Below, piece after piece: positions 7,388 through 18,800 of a stretch of DNA of 64,000 nt (the stretch's first letter is position 1; each line of letters starts with the position of its first letter). This stretch comes from Ferriphaselus sp. R-1 (GTDB lineage: Bacteria > Pseudomonadota > Gammaproteobacteria > Burkholderiales > Gallionellaceae): positions 15,172-79,171 of the forward strand of contig NZ_KN050808.1 in the NCBI RefSeq assembly GCF_000746095.1, read 5' to 3'. The notes under the pieces were generated by a model, which was given only the letters and a program-made list of their open reading frames with translations, did not search any database and was not told the DNA's origin. Made by a program: the position numbers and the translations under genes.

Positions 7388-9472
7388 ATGGACTGGCTAG
7401 TTAAGCTGCAAGACATCATCAAACGCGCGGGGTTGCGCACGCTGGCAGGGCCGGTACTGATCATCATGATCCTCGGCATGATGGTGCTGCCCTTGCCGCC
7501 GTTCCTGCTCGACATCCTGTTCACCTTCAACATCGCCATCGCCATCATGGTATTGCTGGTGAGCATGAACACCACCAAGGCGCTTGATTTTGCGGCCTTC
7601 CCGACCATTCTGCTGATCACTACGCTGTTGCGGCTGTCGCTCAACGTGGCATCCGCCCGTATCGTGCTGCTGGAAGGACACACCGGACCGGATGCGGCGG
7701 GTAAGGTGATCGAGTCGTTCGGCGAGTTCCTGGTCGGCGGCAACTATGCGGTCGGTATCGTGGTGTTCGCCATTCTGGTGGTCATCAATTTCGTGGTGAT
7801 CACCAAAGGTGCCGGTCGTATCGCCGAGGTCGGCGCGCGCTTCACTCTGGATGCGATGCCGGGCAAGCAGATGGCCATCGATGCCGATCTGAACGCCGGG
7901 CTGATCGGCGAGGACGTGGCGCGTAAACGCCGAGCCGAGATCGCACAGGAAGCCGATTTTTACGGGGCGATGGACGGTGCCTCGAAGTTCGTGCGTGGCG
8001 ATGCCGTGGCCGGCATCATCATCCTGCTCATCAATATCGTCGGTGGCTTCGTGGTCGGGGTGTTGCAACATAACCTGGACGTGGCGACAGCGGCCAAGAA
8101 CTACACCTTGCTGACCATCGGTGACGGGCTGGTCGCACAGATCCCGGCGCTGGTGATCTCCACTGCCGCCGGCGTGGTCGTCAGCCGGGTCTCGACCGAG
8201 GAGAACATCGGTCAGCAGCTTATCGGGCAGCTGTTCAGCCAGCCGCAGGTGATCGTATTGACGGCCATCATCATCGGCATGATGGGGGCCATCCCAGGTA
8301 TGCCGCACATTTCATTCTTGTTGCTGGCAGCGGCGATGGGTGGTCTGGCCTACTGGCTGCTCAACAAGCAGAAGGTCGAACGTGAGGCCCCGGTGGCCGA
8401 GGCGGCCCCGGTCACGATGACCGAGTCGCAGGAGGCTAGCTGGGAAGATGTGGCGCAGGTCGATGTGTTGGGGCTGGAAGTCGGCTATCGTCTCATCACC
8501 ATGGTGGACAAGACTCAGGATGGTGACTTGTTGCGTCGCATCAAAGGGATACGCAAGAAGTTCACCCAAGATATCGGCTTCCTGCCGCCGCCGGTGCATA
8601 TCCGCGATAATCTGGACTTGCGTCCCAATTCCTATCGCATCAGCCTGAAAGGGGCCGAGATCGGGGCGGGAGAAGCTTTCCCGAGCATGTTTCTGGCGAT
8701 CAATCCCGGCAATGTTTTGGGCGACCTGCCCGGTACGCCGACCAGAGATCCCGCCTTTGGCTTGCCCGCCGTGTGGGTGGAGGCATCCATGCGTGAGCAG
8801 GCGCAAGGCATGGGGTATACCGTGGTGGATGCCGGCACCGTGGTTGCCACGCACTTGTCGCATCTGATCCACGTCTATTCGGCGGAGTTACTGGGTCGGC
8901 AAGAGGTGCAGCAGCTGCTGGATCATCTGGGCAAGATAGCTCCCAAGCTGACCGAAGACCTGATCCCGAAACTGATGCCGCTCGCTACCGTGCAGAAGGT
9001 GATGCAAAGCCTGCTCGATGAGGGCATGCACGTGCGCGACATGCGTACCATCATCGAGACGCTGGCGGAATATGCACCGCAGACGCAGGACCCGTATCAA
9101 CTCACCTCGCTGGTGCGCATCGCGCTGGGGCCGGCCATCGTGCAGCAATACTGCCCGTCGGCGCAGGAGTTGCAGGTGATCGGCATGGATAAGGAACTGG
9201 AATACATCCTGATGCAGGCGATGCAGGCGGGTGGCGGCCATTCCGCCATCGAACCCGGCTTGGCCGATACCCTGTTGCGCGAGGCCCGCTCGGCAACGCA
9301 AGAGCAGGAGCAGCTGGGCTTGCCTACGGTCCTGTTGGTGCCCGGCCAGTTGCGTGTCCTGCTGGCCCGCTTCCTGAAGCGCGCCTTGCCCCAGTTGCGC
9401 GTGATCTCGCACGAAGAGGTGCCGGACTTCAAATCGGTGCGGGTCACTGCGATGGTGGGAGGTCGGGCCTGA
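7388..9472 (+). CDS. flhA: Flagellar type III export apparatus protein FlhA
   Basis: FlhA is the large inner-membrane component of the flagellar export gate; its cytoplasmic ring receives chaperone-substrate complexes. I chose the ATG at 7388 after CGGGGAAGCA, giving 694 residues. The N-terminal half holds about eight transmembrane helices (first segment LAGPVLIIMILGMMVLPLPP). It includes the FHIPEP family region (FPTILLITTLLRLSLNVASA) and the loop GARFTLDAMPGKQMAIDADL. The C-terminal cytoplasmic domain spans about residues 350-694 (DVLGLEVGYRLITMVD, VRVTAMVGGRA at the end). flhB is not adjacent. Downstream, flhF is separated by about 11.5 kb of signalling genes instead of following directly as in many proteobacteria. 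Confidence 0.96.
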   Translation: MDWLVKLQDIIKRAGLRTLAGPVLIIMILGMMVLPLPPFLLDILFTFNIAIAIMVLLVSMNTTKALDFAAFPTILLITTLLRLSLNVASARIVLLEGHTGPDAAGKVIESFGEFLVGGNYAVGIVVFAILVVINFVVITKGAGRIAEVGARFTLDAMPGKQMAIDADLNAGLIGEDVARKRRAEIAQEADFYGAMDGASKFVRGDAVAGIIILLINIVGGFVVGVLQHNLDVATAAKNYTLLTIGDGLVAQIPALVISTAAGVVVSRVSTEENIGQQLIGQLFSQPQVIVLTAIIIGMMGAIPGMPHISFLLLAAAMGGLAYWLLNKQKVEREAPVAEAAPVTMTESQEASWEDVAQVDVLGLEVGYRLITMVDKTQDGDLLRRIKGIRKKFTQDIGFLPPPVHIRDNLDLRPNSYRISLKGAEIGAGEAFPSMFLAINPGNVLGDLPGTPTRDPAFGLPAVWVEASMREQAQGMGYTVVDAGTVVATHLSHLIHVYSAELLGRQEVQQLLDHLGKIAPKLTEDLIPKLMPLATVQKVMQSLLDEGMHVRDMRTIIETLAEYAPQTQDPYQLTSLVRIALGPAIVQQYCPSAQELQVIGMDKELEYILMQAMQAGGGHSAIEPGLADTLLREARSATQEQEQLGLPTVLLVPGQLRVLLARFLKRALPQLRVISHEEVPDFKSVRVTAMVGGRA

Positions 9473-9552
9473 CCCTGCCATGCAGGCCGGGTGAGCAAAT
9501 ACTGAAGACATCCGGCGTGTTGCGGAGTAACTTCTTACCTGTGAGGTCTGGC

Positions 9553-10452
9553 ATGCAAAACTATTGGATGGCGTTGCTCGTTGCATTGCTTGCAGCGGCG
9601 TGTGGCAAGTCGGAGGAAGTGCCGTATCAGCCTACGTTCAGCCAGCCGGCGAGCGCGGTCGTCAAGGAGTACGTTGTGGGAATCCACCCCCTGCACAATC
9701 CCGCGCGACTGTTTGAAGTGTATGGCCCGATCATTGATACGCTCAATGCCGCGATTCCCGGTACCCATTTCCAACTTGAGGCATCGCGTAACTACGAAGA
9801 GTTCGACAAGAAGCTCTACAGTGGGCATTTCGATATTGCCATGCCCAATCCCTATCAGACCGTGCGCTCACTCAAATTTGGCTATCGGGTATTTGGCAAG
9901 ATGGGGGACGATGAGGACTTTCGCGGCATCATCTTGGTGCGCAAGGATTCCGGCATTCGCTCTGTCGCCGACCTCAAGGGCAAGAAGGTTTCCTATCCTG
10001 CGCTGACCGCATTGGCAGCTACCATGATGCCGCAGTACTACCTGCATACGCATGGGATCGATGTGAACCGGGATATCGAGAACCGTTATGTTGGCTCGCA
10101 GGAGTCGTCCATCATGAACGTGTACCTAGGGGAGGTCGCGGCGGGCGCGACCTGGCCGGTACCGTGGAAGGCTTTTGTGAAAGAGCACCCGGAGCAGGCA
10201 GCGCAAATGGAAGTGAAATGGCAGACCGAGGCCTTGCTCAACAACGGTTGGGTCGCGCGTGCGGATGTGCCGACTGAGGTGGTGGATAAAGTAGCCAAGA
10301 CCTTGTTCGCGTTAAACTCCAGCGAAAGCGGCCGCAAGATTCTGGAGCGTCTTCCCATCTCAAGGTTCGAGTTGGCAAGCAACGCGACCTACCAGCCTGT
10401 CGTTGATTATCTGGATCGGTTCTCGCGGACGGTGCGACCGATCGAACGTTGA
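9553..10452 (+). CDS. PhnD-like periplasmic substrate-binding lipoprotein
   Basis: The 299-residue protein starts at the ATG at 9553 after a GAGGT ribosome-binding site. Its lipoprotein signal peptide has the lipobox LAAAC, giving cysteine about residue 16. The body resembles phosphate/phosphonate-type (PhnD-family) ABC substrate-binding proteins: YVVGIHPLHNPARLFEVYGP, FDIAMPNPYQTVRS, SVADLKGKKVSYPALTALAA, and GEVAAGATWPVPWKAF. No ABC permease or ATPase is nearby. Instead its stop overlaps a TTG start candidate of a HAMP-PAS-GGDEF gene whose ATG is 5 nt further on. This suggests a sensory role, presenting a ligand to the membrane sensor, rather than transport. The ligand cannot be read from sequence. 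The family call is good; the role is inference. Confidence 0.8.
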   Translation: MQNYWMALLVALLAAACGKSEEVPYQPTFSQPASAVVKEYVVGIHPLHNPARLFEVYGPIIDTLNAAIPGTHFQLEASRNYEEFDKKLYSGHFDIAMPNPYQTVRSLKFGYRVFGKMGDDEDFRGIILVRKDSGIRSVADLKGKKVSYPALTALAATMMPQYYLHTHGIDVNRDIENRYVGSQESSIMNVYLGEVAAGATWPVPWKAFVKEHPEQAAQMEVKWQTEALLNNGWVARADVPTEVVDKVAKTLFALNSSESGRKILERLPISRFELASNATYQPVVDYLDRFSRTVRPIER

Positions 10453-10457
10453 ACAGC

Positions 10458-12611
10458 ATGGATATCAATACGATAAATAACAGATTGTTTGTTGGCTCCA
10501 ACCGGATGCGGATGATGCTCTGGTTCGGTGTCACCGCGTTGGCGCTGATGTTGAGTTTCGGCTATTGGCAGCTCAACCAGCAGCGTGACTTTGTCTTCAG
10601 TGCGACCAACGAGCGAGCCAGTGCGATCAGCCACGAGATGTCGGTGAGCGTTACGTCCTGGGCGCTTGCCGGTGACCTGGTCGGCTTGCAGGAGGTGTTG
10701 CTCGGGTTTCGTGCTGCACAGGATCTGCAACATGCTTTTTTCATCGACAATCATGGACGAGTTTTGGCCTCGACCCATCCGGAGGAGATCGGGCTGGTGG
10801 TCAGTGACCCCCTCAGCCTGAACTTGTTGGCATCCAAGGTGCATGAGGAGCGCGTGCTCGCCAATCAGGAGAACCTGATCGCGGTCGCGCATCCGGTGGT
10901 GGCGGGGGAGCGTCTGGTCGGCTGGCTGCGTGTGGAGATGAGCCGTGACTCGGCGAATTCCAATATCGCAGCGCTCACCCGTGTGTGGCTCAACTTTACG
11001 GTCATTTCGGTGTTGCTGGTCATCGCTATCTCTGTCGTGCTTTCCAGGCGGCTCACCCGTGGCCTGAATCATCTGATGGCCATTGCTGCACAGGTCGCGC
11101 AGGGGGATAGGCAGGCGCGTGCCCAGATTCGGACGCATGATGAGATCGGTGTCCTGGCTGCGCATCTGAACGAGATGCTGGACACCCTGGAGCAACAGCG
11201 ACATGACTTGCTGGCGACCACGGTTGCCTTGCGGGAATCGAGGGAGGGTTTTCAGCGTCTGTTGAATACGATGGCCGAGGGAGTGTACGAAGTCGATACG
11301 CAAGGCGTGTGCCTCTTCGTCAATCAAGCGTTCTTGCGGATGCTGGGCTATCAGGAGGCGAGTGAGGTGGTTGGGCAGCGCATCCATGAGTTGATCCACC
11401 ATCACCGGGCGGATGGCAGTGACTACCCGTCCAGCGAATGCAAGATTTATCGCGCTTACGTGAAGGGTGAGGAGCTGAATGTTTCGGATGAGGTGTTTTG
11501 GCGCAAGGACGGCAGCGCGCTACCGGTCGAATATTGGTCGCATCCCATCGTCAGCAAGGGCGAGATCGTCGGTGCGATAGCCACCTTTGTGGACATCACT
11601 GAGCGTAAGCGGGCTGAAGATGCCCTGCGCGAGAGCGAATCGAAGATGCGCGAGATCGTGGAGAATGCGCCGTTCGGTGCGCATCTGTATGAGCTGATGG
11701 TCGATGATCGTTTGGTGTTTGTGGGAGCCAATCACGCGGCTGATTCGATCTTGGGAGTCAGCAACCAGCAGTTCATCGGCAAAACCATCGAAGAGGCGTT
11801 CCCTCCCCTGCAAGACACTGACATTCCTGATGCTTATCGCAGCGTGGCGGCGACCGGCAAGCGTTATGAGGTTGAGCAGATCGCCTATTCGGAAGGCAAG
11901 ATTCATAGTGTTTTTGAAGTCCATGCGTTCCAGACCGGGAAGAACCGTATGGCCGCGTTTTTCAGCGACATCACTGAACGGAAAGGCCACGAAGAGCAGA
12001 TACGCAACCTGGCGTTCTTCGATGCGCTTACTCAGTTGCCCAATCGCCGCCTGCTTATTGATCGCCTGAATCAGGTGATGGCGGTTAATAAGCGCAGCGG
12101 TTTGTTCGCTGCATTGATGTTCCTCGACCTGGACAATTTCAAGCCATTGAATGACTTGCATGGCCATGCTGTGGGCGATTTACTGTTGATCGAGGTAGCC
12201 AGTCGCTTGAAACGGTGTGTCCGGGAAATGGATACCATAGCCCGCTTCGGCGGTGACGAGTTCGTGGTCATGTTATCGGAGCTGGACGAGAGCGAAGCTG
12301 AATCCACCCAGCAGGCACGAGCCATCGCAGAAAAAATTCGCAGCCACCTTGCCGAGTCTTACGTCTTGGCGATCAAACGTGAGGGAAGTGCAGACACCAC
12401 GGTGGTCCATCATTGCACGGCCAGCATCGGCGTGATCGTTTTTCAAAGTAATGGAGTTGCGCAGGATGAGCTGCTGAAACGTGCCGATGACACCATGTAC
12501 GAGGCTAAGGAGCTGGGGCGGAACTTGGTGCATTTTTACGGCGAGGGGGCGGTGTCGAATCGCATTGATGCACTGGCGGAGCCGATATCCGGAGCCAAGT
12601 CGGATGAATAA
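10458..12611 (+). CDS. Membrane HAMP-PAS-PAS diguanylate cyclase
   Basis: A 717-residue c-di-GMP synthase candidate. Transmembrane helix 1 is near residues 20-39, with a periplasmic sensor to about 175. Helix 2 is near 176-196 (FTVISVLLVIAISVVL), followed by HAMP (about 197-250), PAS1 (about 262-390), PAS2 (about 394-505) and GGDEF (about 515-700). The active-site RFGGDEFVV is intact, and an RxxD inhibitory site (REMD) lies five residues before it, so product feedback is likely. PAS1 carries an unusual HHxxxDGxxYPxxxC region that recurs in the hybrid kinase two genes downstream. It follows the PhnD-like lipoprotein directly, and its 3' end overlaps the next ATG by 8 nt, indicating one transcript. 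The ATG at 10458 is preferred to the overlapping TTG at 10449. Confidence 0.88.
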   Translation: MDINTINNRLFVGSNRMRMMLWFGVTALALMLSFGYWQLNQQRDFVFSATNERASAISHEMSVSVTSWALAGDLVGLQEVLLGFRAAQDLQHAFFIDNHGRVLASTHPEEIGLVVSDPLSLNLLASKVHEERVLANQENLIAVAHPVVAGERLVGWLRVEMSRDSANSNIAALTRVWLNFTVISVLLVIAISVVLSRRLTRGLNHLMAIAAQVAQGDRQARAQIRTHDEIGVLAAHLNEMLDTLEQQRHDLLATTVALRESREGFQRLLNTMAEGVYEVDTQGVCLFVNQAFLRMLGYQEASEVVGQRIHELIHHHRADGSDYPSSECKIYRAYVKGEELNVSDEVFWRKDGSALPVEYWSHPIVSKGEIVGAIATFVDITERKRAEDALRESESKMREIVENAPFGAHLYELMVDDRLVFVGANHAADSILGVSNQQFIGKTIEEAFPPLQDTDIPDAYRSVAATGKRYEVEQIAYSEGKIHSVFEVHAFQTGKNRMAAFFSDITERKGHEEQIRNLAFFDALTQLPNRRLLIDRLNQVMAVNKRSGLFAALMFLDLDNFKPLNDLHGHAVGDLLLIEVASRLKRCVREMDTIARFGGDEFVVMLSELDESEAESTQQARAIAEKIRSHLAESYVLAIKREGSADTTVVHHCTASIGVIVFQSNGVAQDELLKRADDTMYEAKELGRNLVHFYGEGAVSNRIDALAEPISGAKSDE

Positions 12612-15600
12612 ACGTCTGCTCGCTTCGCTGGTGTTGCCATTCATCACCTGCGGCCTGCAATGGCTACTGTGGGATAGCGTGATCAAGCCCTACGTCTGGT
12701 TCCTGTTTTTTCCGACGGCATTTTTCGGCGCCTGGTTAGGTGGCATCCGTGGCGGCTTGGGCAGTGGCATGATCGGAGCTCTGCTGGCCTGGTATGTTTT
12801 CATGCCACCGCAATTTACCTGGGATATCCGTGGAGTCGGGCAGATCGCATCCATTCTGCTGTTCATCGGCATGTCCGGCTTGTTCGGTTGGGTATTCGAG
12901 CGCCTGCATCAGACCATGCGACGCATGGACGAGGCCAAGGCGGAAATCACCCGGCTCTACAACAACTCGCTGGAAGCTCCCTTTGAGCAGGCGGCGGTGG
13001 GTATCGCGCTGGTCGCTCCCGACGGACATTGGTTGCGCATCAATCGAAAACTGTGCGACATCGTGGGCTACACGCAGCAGGAGTTGTTGGCGATGACCTT
13101 CCAGGACATTACCCATCCTGACGATCTTGACGCGGATCTTGGGTTCATGCGCCGCGTGCTGGCACGCGAGATCGACACCTATTCCATGGAAAAGCGCTAC
13201 ATCCGCAAGGACGGCAGCACGATATGGGTCAACCTCACGGTCGCATTGTTGTGGACACCCGAAGGCAAGCCGGACTACTTCATCTCGGTGGTCGAGGATA
13301 TCTCGAAGCGCAAGGCTGCCGAGGCAGCCGTGGCCGAGAGCGCTAATCTGTTGCATGCGACCAGCCGCTTGGCCAAGTTGGGACACTGGCATTGGGATCT
13401 GCGCACCGATCAGCATCGCTGGTCAGAGGAAATCTATGCCTGCTATGGACGTGATCCGTCGTTGCCGCCTGCGGTATATCCCGAGGTGCAGCACTATTTC
13501 ACGCCGGAAAGCTGGAGCGTACTCGCCGCTGCCGTGGAGCGCGGCATGGCTACAGGCGCGCCGTATGAGTGTGATGCCGAAGTTGTGCGACCGGATGGCA
13601 CGCATTGCTGGGTCACTGCGCGGGGCCAGGCGATACGGGATTCCGCTGGCAACGTCGTTGAGCTGTATGGAACGGTGCAGGACATCACGGCTCGCAAAGA
13701 GGCCGCACTGGCCTTGCTGCAAAGCGAGCAGCGCTACCATCTCATACTGGACAATGCGGCAGACGCGATTTTCATCGTCGATGTGCAGGGTCACTATCGC
13801 TACGTCAACCGGCAGGCGCAGGCTATGCTCGGCTATTCCGCCGAGGAATTCGCCGGGATGTCCATACGCGACATCACGCCGGATGAGGATGCCGCGCACT
13901 CGGCAGCTGCTTTTGGCGAGTTGCTGCAAAACGGGCGTGTGACTACGGAGTTGTTGCTGAAATGCAAGGATGGGCGCGTGCTCCCGGTGGAAATCAACGC
14001 CATCCTGTTGCCGGACGGGACGGCCTATGGTGCGTGCCGCGACATCAGTGAGCGGCGCGAGTTTCTCAGGAAAATGGCGGTTTATCAGGCGGACCTGGAG
14101 GAGCAGGTTCGTTTGCGCACGCAGGCTTTGCACGAGCTGCAAGGCAAGGAGCAGACGGTGCGTGAACTGGCGCAAGCCATCGAGCAAAGCCCGGAGAGTA
14201 TTGCCATCACCGATCTGGATGCGAACCTGCAATATGTCAATGAAGCGTTCGTCCGCAACACCGGTTATAGCCGCGAGGAAGTCATCGGCAAAAACCCGCG
14301 CATCCTGCACTCCGGGAAAACGTCCAAGGACAATTACGATGCGCTATGGCGCAGTCTGACGGCGGGGCAGACCTGGCAGGGTGAGTTCGTCAACCTGCGC
14401 AAGGATGGCAGTGAATATATCGAACATGCCATCATCAGCCCATTGCGACAACCGGATGGGCGTATTACGCACTACGTTGCGGTCAAGGAAGATGTCACCG
14501 AGAAAAAGCGCGCCCAAGCCGAGATTCATCGCCTGGCTTACTACGATGCGCTGACCGGTCTGCCCAATCGAGCCTTGCTGCTGGAACGCATGATGCAGAC
14601 GCTGGCCACTACGCGTCGCGCCGGACACCACAGTGCATTGATCGTGCTCAACATCGATCGCTTCAAGAATGTCAACGATGCGGGCGGACCGCCGATGGGG
14701 GATGCCTTGCTCTGCGCGGTCGGCGAGCGGCTGCAACATGTCCTGCGCGAAGGCGATGTATTGGCGCGAACGGCGGGGGATGAGTTCAGCATCCTGCTGA
14801 CCGATCTGTCCCCGCAACAGCAAAATGCGGCGCATTACGCCATGCATGTCGCGGAGAAACTGCACCAGACGCTGGACGCTCCGTTTGATATTGGCGCAGG
14901 CCTGACCATCACCGTATGTCTGGGCGTGGCACTGTTCCCGCATGGGGAGGGCGATACGTCGCTAGACATATTGCGGCGTGCCAATGCCGCATTGCATGGG
15001 GCCAAGGCGCGCGGTGATCGGCAAACCTCGTTCTTCGATTCCGGTATCGACAGCGAGGCACATCGGCGCTTTGACATCGAGCGGGGCCTGCATCACGCCC
15101 TGGCACAGGGTGAGTTGCGCGTCTATCTGCAATCGCAGGTGGATGCCGAGGGTGCGGTGGTCGGCGCGGAGGCGCTGGTGCGCTGGCAACACCCGCAGCA
15201 GGGGTTGATGCCGCCGGCCACATTCATTTCCATTGCCGAGGAGTCGAACCTCATCATCGAAGTCGGCATCTGGATGTTGACCGAGGTCTGCCGGATCATG
15301 GCACGGGAAGAGATCGCCTGCCGGCCATGGCGGTTTTCGGTGAATATCAGCCCGCGCCATTTCCGTCGTCCGGATTTCGTTGAGCAGGTCGAACACATCC
15401 TGCGGGTCACTGGTGCCGATCCGGGGCATTTGACACTGGAAGTCACCGAAGGCATGTTGATCGACAATCTGGGCGATATCGTGGCCAAGATGGGCGCGCT
15501 CAGTGCGCGGGGTATCCATTTTTCGATGGATGACTTCGGCACCGGCTATTCCTCCTTGTCGTATCTGAAACGTTTGCCGATACACGAACTGAAGATCGAC

Positions 15601-15834
15601 AAGTCATTCGTGCAGGAAGTGACCTCCGATGCCAGCAATGCTGCGCTGGTCGAAACCATATTGCTGGTCGCCAAACACATGCATCTGAAGGTGGTGGCAG
15701 AAGGCGTGGAGACCCGTGCGCAGGCCGATTTCCTGAATCATCACGGTCCCGTGATCCATCAAGGCTATCTGTTTGGCAAGCCGCAACCTGCCGATGTCTG
15801 GCTGAGCAAACTGGCGGATAGCGCCGCTGGGTAA
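12604..15834 (+). CDS. Membrane multi-PAS GGDEF-EAL c-di-GMP phosphodiesterase
   Basis: A 1076-residue protein starting at the ATG at 12604; the frame is open further upstream but only as a shadow of the previous gene. The N-terminal 95 residues form three or four tightly packed helices, resembling the DUF4118/KdpD-type membrane module. Four PAS-like domains follow (about residues 125-235, 245-365, 375-485 and 520-640). The GGDEF domain is degenerate (AGDEF near residue 725, and GGPPMGD where GHxxGD is usual). The EAL domain (about 825-1070) looks active: [39 protein letters not shown] and VAEGVET are all present. The likely net activity is c-di-GMP hydrolysis, with the GGDEF part perhaps a GTP-binding regulator. 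It is co-transcribed with its neighbours. Confidence 0.88.
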   Translation: MNKRLLASLVLPFITCGLQWLLWDSVIKPYVWFLFFPTAFFGAWLGGIRGGLGSGMIGALLAWYVFMPPQFTWDIRGVGQIASILLFIGMSGLFGWVFERLHQTMRRMDEAKAEITRLYNNSLEAPFEQAAVGIALVAPDGHWLRINRKLCDIVGYTQQELLAMTFQDITHPDDLDADLGFMRRVLAREIDTYSMEKRYIRKDGSTIWVNLTVALLWTPEGKPDYFISVVEDISKRKAAEAAVAESANLLHATSRLAKLGHWHWDLRTDQHRWSEEIYACYGRDPSLPPAVYPEVQHYFTPESWSVLAAAVERGMATGAPYECDAEVVRPDGTHCWVTARGQAIRDSAGNVVELYGTVQDITARKEAALALLQSEQRYHLILDNAADAIFIVDVQGHYRYVNRQAQAMLGYSAEEFAGMSIRDITPDEDAAHSAAAFGELLQNGRVTTELLLKCKDGRVLPVEINAILLPDGTAYGACRDISERREFLRKMAVYQADLEEQVRLRTQALHELQGKEQTVRELAQAIEQSPESIAITDLDANLQYVNEAFVRNTGYSREEVIGKNPRILHSGKTSKDNYDALWRSLTAGQTWQGEFVNLRKDGSEYIEHAIISPLRQPDGRITHYVAVKEDVTEKKRAQAEIHRLAYYDALTGLPNRALLLERMMQTLATTRRAGHHSALIVLNIDRFKNVNDAGGPPMGDALLCAVGERLQHVLREGDVLARTAGDEFSILLTDLSPQQQNAAHYAMHVAEKLHQTLDAPFDIGAGLTITVCLGVALFPHGEGDTSLDILRRANAALHGAKARGDRQTSFFDSGIDSEAHRRFDIERGLHHALAQGELRVYLQSQVDAEGAVVGAEALVRWQHPQQGLMPPATFISIAEESNLIIEVGIWMLTEVCRIMAREEIACRPWRFSVNISPRHFRRPDFVEQVEHILRVTGADPGHLTLEVTEGMLIDNLGDIVAKMGALSARGIHFSMDDFGTGYSSLSYLKRLPIHELKIDKSFVQEVTSDASNAALVETILLVAKHMHLKVVAEGVETRAQADFLNHHGPVIHQGYLFGKPQPADVWLSKLADSAAG

Positions 15835-15838
15835 AGAA

Positions 15839-18800
15839 TTGGGCGGAATTGCCGATGACACGCTGGTTGGTGGCGTTGTGCGGGTGAACCTGGGGGCGGA
15901 TTTGAGCTACTTGAAAAATACCAAGTCCATCGTGATGCTGATGGCGCTTTTGCTGTGTGTTTGGGTAGGGGCTGCATGGCTGGTCTCAGACGGGCTGTAC
16001 CAGCGTGAGTTGAATGCCTTGGCAAGTCAAGAGCAGCAGCATACGCAGGAGCTGGCGGATGATGTGGCGGATAGCTTTCGCAGGAATCTGCATTATGTTT
16101 CCGGCGTTCCGGATACGTTCCAGCACGCGTTGCGTGTGTGGAAAGTCGTTCAGAAGTTTGGCCCACAGGCAGAGCCGACTCGATTGTCACGGGAAGATGC
16201 CATCAAGCTATGGAGCACAGATGCAGATTTGAGTGACCTGAATCGCTATCTGGAGCTGATACAGAAATCACTGGGCGTGGATGGTCTGTTCGTGGTGAAT
16301 GCGGCCGGTGATTGCGTGTCGGCCAATAACTGGAATACGCCGGAGTCTTCGATCGGGGCCAATTTTTCTGATCGCAAATGGTTTACTGATGCGCGTAACG
16401 GGCATCGAGGCATGCAGTATGCCGTGGGCAGAACCACGCATATCCCAGGTTTGTATTTTTCTTCCCCGATCGAACTGAATGGTCAATTCATGGGGGCGAT
16501 CGTCGCCAAAATGAATCTGTCCTCGTTGTCATTTCTGACGCGTCAGGCCGATGCCTACGTAGTTGACTCGAATGGGGTCATCATCCTTGCACATGATGCC
16601 TCCCTGTTGATGAAGAGCATTCCCGGAGGCTCGGTGGGCGCCATGGCTGTGGCTGACAGAATGGCGCTGTATCAGCGCAGCAGTATTGAGGCGCTCAAGC
16701 TGGAGCCATGGGCGAATCGCGCTTCAGCGCGGCTGTGGCGGATCCAGGGTGAACCGTTTCCGCATCTGCTTGCCTCTACCCAACTTCCAGAGTTCGGGCT
16801 GACGGTCTATGCTGAAAGTGACTTGCGTGGACTGTCTAATCTGGAATCCGAACAGGCCAGCCGATTCGTGATCTTCAGCTTGCTGGGCGGCGTGCTGGTG
16901 GTGATCGCAGGCAGTTTGCTGCTGTACTTTCGCTCTGTCGGCGAATCGAAGGCACGTGTGGAGGCGAGCGAGGAGCGTCTGCGTTTGTTGCTGGAATCAG
17001 TGAATAGCGGTATTTGGGGGCAGTCACCCGAGGGGAATTGCACCTTTATCAATGCAACTGCAGCTGAATTGCTGGGATATTCATCCGAAGAGTTGATCGG
17101 AAAACCCTTACACGCCTTGGTTCATCACAGTCACCCGGATGGTCAGCACTATCCTCAGGGCAGTTGCCCGATGTTCGCTACCGGCAAGGATGGGCAGCCA
17201 CGTGAGGCAGCCGATGAGGTCTTGTGGCGTAAGGATGGAAGCAGTTTTCCGGTCGAATACGCGACCTATCCGATCCGCAAGGATGGAGTGTTGGCCGGGG
17301 CAGTGGTGGTATTTGATGATATTTCCAGACGCAAGGCGCTTGAGCAGAAAATGCAGGAACAGGAGGCCATCTATAGTGCTGCGATCCAGACCTCGGTTGA
17401 TGGATTCTGTGCGGTCGATATGTGCGGAAATATCGTGGAGGTGAATGACGCCTACTTGATGCGATCAGGCTACAGCCGACAGGACATGCTGACCATGCGC
17501 TTCGCGGATATCGAGGTGGCTGAGGATTCCGGCAGCACGCTGGATTTAGCGCGCGTGGTCGACTCAGGGAGTGATCGATTCGAGAGTCGGCATAAGGCCA
17601 GTAATGGTGAAGTGTGGGATGTTGAAGTCTGCGTGTCACACGTTGCCGTTGCGGGCGGGCGTATGTTCTGTTTCATCAAAGACATTACCGAACGCAAACT
17701 GCATGAACAGCAGATGGAAAGTGCTCGCGACAAGGCTGAGTCTGCCAATCGGGCCAAGAGTGACTTTCTGGCCAATATGTCGCACGAGATACGGACTCCG
17801 ATGAATGCGGTGATCGGCCTGTCGGGTTTGGCGCTGGATAGTACCGATGCACAGGAGCAGCACGATTATCTACGCCAGATTCTGGAGTCATCCAAAGCTT
17901 TGCTGGGCATCCTCAACGATATTCTCGACTTGTCCAAGATCGAAGCGCGGCAAATGTCTATCGAGCCTCATGAGTTTGCGCTGGATGCCTTGTTGGACGG
18001 TGTGGTGCGCATGTTCGACCTGCGCGCGAAGGAGCAGGGGCTGCACTTCACCTTGAACCGCGATCCGCAAGTTCCCAACCTGCTGATAGGCGACCCGCTG
18101 CGGCTGAAGCAGATTTTGACCAACTTGTTGGGGAACGCCTTCAAATTCACGGCGCATGGACACGTGGCACTTCAAATCTTGCAGCTGAGTCGGGATGGAG
18201 AGGAGGTCAGGCTTGATCTCGTAGTTCGGGACAGTGGTATCGGCATGACTCCTGAACAGGTGGATGGTTTGTTCCAGCCTTTCGCTCAGGCAGACAGCTC
18301 GATCACCCGCCGCTTCGGAGGGACGGGCCTGGGCTTGGCCATCAGTCGTAATCTGGCGAACTTGATGGGCGGCGACATTCGTGTTGAGAGTCAGTTGGGC
18401 GCAGGCAGTACCTTCCATTGCGAGATCAGACTTGGCGTGGCGGATGGATCGCAAGTGGAGGCTCAGGCCACGCATTCGCTCGTCGGCAATGCGATCGGCA
18501 TGCCTCGCGATGCGGGCATGGTCTTGCGCGGCAAACGCGTGTTGCTGGTCGAAGATAATCGCGTCAACCAACTGGTGGCCAAGCATATGTTGATCAAGCT
18601 TGGGGTGGAGGTCGAGATTGCCAACGATGGCGTGGAGGCCATCAAGTGCGTGCAGGAGGGGCATTACGATATTGTGCTGATGGATATACAGATGCCGGTA
18701 ATGGGCGGCCTGGAGGCGACCCGTTTGATACGCGAGGACGTGCGCTTCAGCGCCCTGCCCATCGTCGCGATGAGTGCCGGCGTGACTCTGGATGAGCAGG

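Noticed and set aside
12481-12603. Longer N-terminus for the multi-PAS GGDEF-EAL protein
   Set aside because: This part overlaps the end of the previous GGDEF gene in another frame and reads as a shadow. The ATG at 12604 starts a proper hydrophobic helix.
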